Shown here in pieces: positions 6,552 to 9,599 of a DNA stretch of 9,599 bases. The stretch comes from Sedimenticola sp. (GTDB taxonomy: Bacteria > Pseudomonadota > Gammaproteobacteria > Chromatiales > Chromatiaceae). The translations under genes and the position numbers were made by a program. The stretch is from contig JAPHUG010000489.1 in NCBI GenBank assembly GCA_026197195.1, positions 1 through 9,599 of the forward strand, written 5' to 3'. The notes below the pieces were generated by a model. That model was not told the DNA's origin, did not search any database, and saw only the letters and a list, made by a program, of their open reading frames with translations. Within the stretch, counting starts at the first letter, position 1. Every line of letters begins with the position of its first letter.

Positions 6552-7112
6552 ATGTCCAGACTTGATAACCTGTTAGCAGAAATTCAATCCAAAGAGGCCG
6601 GCAGCAGCGCGAAAAAGCCCTGGCATCCCCAGCACTGTGGTGAGATAGATATCCGTATTGCCCATGATGGCACCTGGTATCACGAAGGAAGACCTTTTCA
6701 GCGCCTCAGCCTGGTCAAGCTATTTTCCAGTGTGCTGAGGAGAGAGGCCGATGGCAATTACTATCTGCTGACCCCGGCCGAAAAGATGCATATCCAGGTG
6801 GATGATGCCCCCTTTGTGATTACACAAGTTGAGCAAATCACCGAACAGGAACAGCTTGCCCTGCTTTTCACCACCAACCTCGGTGAACAGGTCATCGCTG
6901 ATGCCAACCACCCCATTCGGGTCGAGTTTGACCCTACAACGGGTGAACCTCGCCCCTATATCCATTGTCGCGACAACCTGGATGGCTTAATCAATCGCGC
7001 GGTTTATATGGAGATGGTTGAGCTTGGTGAGCTGTTCGATAAAGCGGGAGAAAAACATCTCGGCGTTAGCAGCCAGGGTATATTATTTGATCTCGGCTCG
7101 ATTGAAGATTAA
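6552..7112 (+). CDS. DUF1285 protein
   Basis: A 186-residue cytosolic protein of Pfam DUF1285 (PF06938), whose crystal structures show two related beta-rich halves and no proven function; a signalling role has been proposed in the literature. Recognised by PWHPQHCGEIDIRIAHDGTW (23-42), FQRLSLVKLFSSVLRRE (49-65), YYLLTPAEKMHIQVDDAPF (70-88) and the second-half block DGLINRAVYMEMVELG at about 144-159. No signal peptide or membrane segment is present. The 88-base gap before it contains AGAAG 11 bases before the ATG but no convincing promoter. Its TAA stop is directly followed by the ATG of the acyltransferase gene, so the two are very likely coupled. Any involvement in lipid metabolism is inferred from that pairing only. 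Confidence 0.88.
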   Translation: MSRLDNLLAEIQSKEAGSSAKKPWHPQHCGEIDIRIAHDGTWYHEGRPFQRLSLVKLFSSVLRREADGNYYLLTPAEKMHIQVDDAPFVITQVEQITEQEQLALLFTTNLGEQVIADANHPIRVEFDPTTGEPRPYIHCRDNLDGLINRAVYMEMVELGELFDKAGEKHLGVSSQGILFDLGSIED

Positions 7113-7754
7113 ATGTTAAGTCCGAAAATAACCCACCAGAGCAACCCTTCCGGACTCATCAAATACTGGGTAGGGCGCATCCTGCTCACCCTGATGGGCT
7201 GGAAGGTTGAGGGAGAGCTTCCGGCCGAGAAAAAGTTTCTAATGATTGGCTCCCCACATACCAGCAACTGGGACTTTCCGATCGGTCTCGCCACCCTCTA
7301 TGTTTTTCGATTACGAATCTCCTGGGTCGGCAAGGACACGCTGTTTCGCTGGCCGTTCGGTGGGTTTATGCGTTGGTTGGGTGGTATCGGGGTTGATCGT
7401 GCACATCCAGCAGGCGTTGCAGAGCAGCTGGCAAAACAGCTGGCAGAGGCCGAACACCAAGTGTTGCTGATCACCCCCTCTGGCACACGCGGAAAGCGGG
7501 CGTATTGGAAATCCGGCTTTTACCGAATCGCCCAGGCGGCAGGGGTCCCTATCGTCTGTGGCTCCCTGGATTTTCGCACCAAGACAGCGCGGGTCGGGCT
7601 CACCCTTCGGCCTACAGGCAATCTACACGCTGACATGGATAAAATCCGCGCCTACTATGCTGATACCACGGGAAAAAGACCAGAAAACTCCACCCCCATC
7701 AGGCTCCGTGAAGAGGATGAGACACCCCTGCCAAATGATGGCAATGGCGACTAA
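7113..7754 (+). CDS. PlsC-like lysophospholipid acyltransferase family protein
   Basis: A 213-residue member of the glycerolipid acyltransferase fold. The catalytic H-x4-D motif is present as SPHTSNWDF, with H49 and D54. Then come WVGKDTLFRWPFGGFMRWLGG (71-91), IGVDR (92-96), the motif III region LLITPSGTRG (118-127), and YWKSGFYRIAQAAGVPIV (131-148). This layout is that of a subgroup usually annotated as 1-acyl-sn-glycerol-3-phosphate acyltransferase, separate from the main PlsC. Oddly, the usual P-E-G-T-R has Ser at 123 in place of Glu (codon TCT), a residue normally needed for phosphate-bearing acceptors. The acceptor may therefore differ or activity may be altered. There is no strong membrane helix; peripheral inner-membrane association is likely. 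The ATG abuts the DUF1285 stop (TAAATG). Confidence 0.85.
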   Translation: MLSPKITHQSNPSGLIKYWVGRILLTLMGWKVEGELPAEKKFLMIGSPHTSNWDFPIGLATLYVFRLRISWVGKDTLFRWPFGGFMRWLGGIGVDRAHPAGVAEQLAKQLAEAEHQVLLITPSGTRGKRAYWKSGFYRIAQAAGVPIVCGSLDFRTKTARVGLTLRPTGNLHADMDKIRAYYADTTGKRPENSTPIRLREEDETPLPNDGNGD

Positions 7755-7790
7755 CTTGACATTCAATTAATAGAAAGGCCTATAGAGATC

Positions 7791-8174
7791 ATGAGAATAC
7801 TGCATACCATGTTGCGTACCGGCAATCTGCAACGCGCCATTGACTTCTACACCAACATACTGGGTATGACACTGCTCAGGCAGAAAGATTATCCCGAGGG
7901 TGAATTTACCCTTGCGTTCCTCGGCTATGGTAAAGAGTCAGACCAGACCGTTATTGAACTGACCTACAACTGGGGAGTAACACAGTATGAGATAGGTACC
8001 GCCTATGGCCATATTGCGATTGAGGTGGATGATGTCTACCAGGCCGCCGCGCGCATTAAAGCCAGCGGAGGGACCCTACTGCGAGAGGCGGGCCCGATGA
8101 ATGCGGGCACCACCATCATTGCCTTTGTTGAAGATCCGGATGGTTATCCGATCGAACTGATTGGAAAACGCTAG
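7791..8174 (+). CDS. gloA: Glyoxalase I (lactoylglutathione lyase)
   Basis: A 127-residue enzyme that converts the hemithioacetal of methylglyoxal and glutathione to S-lactoylglutathione, the first step of the glyoxalase route. It is a dimer of beta-alpha-beta-beta-beta modules like E. coli GloA. All four metal ligands lie at the E. coli positions: H5 (ILHTM), E56 (VIELT), H74 (YGHIAIEV) and E122 (PIELI). This short form without long loops belongs to the Ni2+-dependent class. [20 protein letters not shown] (101-120) is typical. The ATG at 7791 has weak AGAG just upstream and GAAAGG at 7773-7778. The gene is 36 bases after the acyltransferase and may share its transcript. Its stop shares a CTAG with the stop of the convergent gene. 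Confidence 0.96.
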   Translation: MRILHTMLRTGNLQRAIDFYTNILGMTLLRQKDYPEGEFTLAFLGYGKESDQTVIELTYNWGVTQYEIGTAYGHIAIEVDDVYQAAARIKASGGTLLREAGPMNAGTTIIAFVEDPDGYPIELIGKR

Positions 8175-9599
8175 GCATCCAAAGACAGTAGCCCTTCCAA
8201 ACAGCCAGATGCTTGTTCCAGGTCCGAATGGGGCAACTCATAGCACTCTACTGTCTTAAGCCACTCAATGATGTCACGCACATCGTCCAGGGTTAGCGGC
8301 TTAGGAATCGACTGGCAATCATCGAGCAAACGCTTTAGTGCATCAACACGCTTAATCGGATAGAGGGCTGTTTTCGCATCCGCCCTGTAGCGTGGGAAAA
8401 CCATATATCGAATTGGCGTTTTGATATTCTCACTTCTTGCTGAAGCGGGTGGCAAAAGATAACGTACAGCTTCCCCATCTTCTCGCTGATAAACCGGTAG
8501 ATTTACTAGCTCAGGATAGATAGATGATAGCAGCTCCACCCCAGGGCTTTTCACACATAACGAGATAGGGAACGGGCGAACAGCACAATCTCCCCGATCA
8601 AGAAGCACAACTTCATCAGACAAGTACGAATATCCCCGTGCAAGAAGACTGGAAACAAGGGTCGTTTTACCGCTACCTTTCTGTCCGGGCAGTATCAATC
8701 CTAATTTTCCGTTAGAAATGGCTCCCGCATGCAAGTGTAAAGAGTAATCATAGTTGTGAATGGCACTTCGCATTAAGCTGAACTTTAATTGTGGAATTAT
8801 CTTATTTATATGGTCAACTTCTATAATCCACACGTCATCCACATACAACGCATAGCCCACGTCTGTATTTATTAAGCGAATCACGAAATCTGGATTGCAG
8901 TGCTCATTTAATTCCAAATGAGCTAGCGGTGCGTGACCCCAATTCTCAGCCTCATCGGTTGAGAAACAGATAAGGAAACAGCTCCCAAAAAGACGATAAG
9001 ACCGTTTTCGGTACCACGCTCTCTCAATCCCTTTAGAAACTCTCCTCTGTTCAGGTTCATCTGTTGATTCAGACTCAATCAAATGATCTGAGGCGGGCTG
9101 ACTCAAAAAGCCCAACCCATCGAAATGGCTAAGGAGTGACTGATACTGTCGCTTAGCTGAACCAGGATCTATTTCGCAAATTCGTGTCAATCCTTGGATT
9201 ATTTCTTCTTGATTAAGGTTCTCTTTTAGGGCACACCAGACATAAGTAGCCGCCGTGTTGAGTGAAGATAAAATACTACCCTCTTCTGAAAAAACGACAG
9301 CTTCCTCTTCTAAAAAGAACAGGTGTGCTGTTGGACTAATTGAAACATCTTTTCTTTCTAAATCTGAATCGGAGGTATATACAAATGGGAAATGACGGGC
9401 ATAGGAGGCCACTGTTCGGCCTGCGAAATTTAACCCAGAAAAGCGCTCATAGGCTTCCAGCGATCTTACGGTACCAAGTCCTAAATTTCCTAACGTTACC
9501 GGTTCATCCAGATTGCTCTTTATATGGGGAGTAAAGGTTGCCCGAAGTCTTTTCAAAGTGGTACGAAATTTATCAACCCAGGCAGGATCATCATCCCAA
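8171..9599 (-). CDS. PqqD-like / HPr-kinase-like fusion protein (N-terminus cut)
   Basis: The frame is open to the window edge; an in-frame TTG at 9556 is not a convincing start, so the gene is treated as partial. Numbered from 9556, residues 1-65 are unrecognised. About 70-152 form a PqqD-like winged-helix domain ([27 protein letters not shown], then a QEEII helix). About 153-270 form a linker and beta-rich region, and about 272-440 an HPr-kinase-like P-loop domain. The latter has LHLHAGAIS, Walker [11 protein letters not shown] (291-300) and LSDEVVLLD (312-320) carrying the likely catalytic acid. PqqD binds a peptide leader for a modifying enzyme; HprK-like kinases include lasso-precursor Ser kinases. 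Together they suggest peptide or protein phosphorylation, substrate unknown. G+C is low: 121 of 300 bases in five hand-counted blocks. Confidence 0.82.
   Translation of the reverse strand, partial: WDDDPAWVDKFRTTLKRLRATFTPHIKSNLDEPVTLGNLGLGTVRSLEAYERFSGLNFAGRTVASYARHFPFVYTSDSDLERKDVSISPTAHLFFLEEEAVVFSEEGSILSSLNTAATYVWCALKENLNQEEIIQGLTRICEIDPGSAKRQYQSLLSHFDGLGFLSQPASDHLIESESTDEPEQRRVSKGIERAWYRKRSYRLFGSCFLICFSTDEAENWGHAPLAHLELNEHCNPDFVIRLINTDVGYALYVDDVWIIEVDHINKIIPQLKFSLMRSAIHNYDYSLHLHAGAISNGKLGLILPGQKGSGKTTLVSSLLARGYSYLSDEVVLLDRGDCAVRPFPISLCVKSPGVELLSSIYPELVNLPVYQREDGEAVRYLLPPASARSENIKTPIRYMVFPRYRADAKTALYPIKRVDALKRLLDDCQSIPKPLTLDDVRDIIEWLKTVECYELPHSDLEQASGCLEGLLSLDA

Noticed and set aside
1..9599. 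Mobile element, CRISPR array, tRNA or rRNA
   Set aside because: No transposase or integrase motif, no regularly spaced repeats, and no recognisable tRNA or rRNA segment on either strand.

Overview
The window reads as ordinary chromosomal DNA from a gammaproteobacterium. The NorM-type MATE pump, nickel-type GloA, DUF1285, WbuC-type cupin, NlpC/P60 lipoprotein and YiiM-like MOSC protein together point that way, and the hand-counted base composition is moderate (about 50-58% G+C in most blocks). A sulfur-oxidiser or Chromatiales-like host would fit, but that is a guess. Thirteen protein genes fill nearly all of the window. The longest gap without a gene is 234 bases. I see no tRNA, rRNA, insertion sequence, CRISPR array or origin.

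Left part (1-3490, all +): the C-terminal quarter of an RND efflux permease, cut by the window edge. It is followed by a class I SAM methyltransferase that overlaps a WbuC-type cupin gene by 17 bases, then an NlpC/P60 lipoprotein with its own likely promoter and a YiiM-like MOSC protein. Middle part (3482-6463): a cysteine-rich protein of unknown function (-) lies tail to tail with the MOSC gene and diverges from a GFA-family zinc protein (+). A NorM-type MATE exporter (-) follows, divergent from an ArsN2-like N-acetyltransferase (+). Right part (6552-8174, +): a DUF1285 protein is directly abutted (TAAATG) by a PlsC-like acyltransferase, followed by glyoxalase I. The last gene (-, 8171 to beyond 9599) encodes a PqqD-like domain fused to an HPr-kinase-like P-loop domain and is incomplete at its N-terminus.

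Many of the genes have a plausible role in coping with toxic small molecules: two exporters, GloA for methylglyoxal, a GFA protein, a YiiM-like MOSC protein for N-hydroxylated bases, and an ArsN2-like acetyltransferase. They lie on both strands with separate promoters, so they are a neighbourhood rather than one operon. The least ordinary item is the PqqD/HprK-like fusion at the right edge. It is lower in G+C than its neighbours and resembles components of the poorly understood HPr-rel-A type systems and of lasso-peptide kinase clusters. Whatever partners it has lie outside the window.
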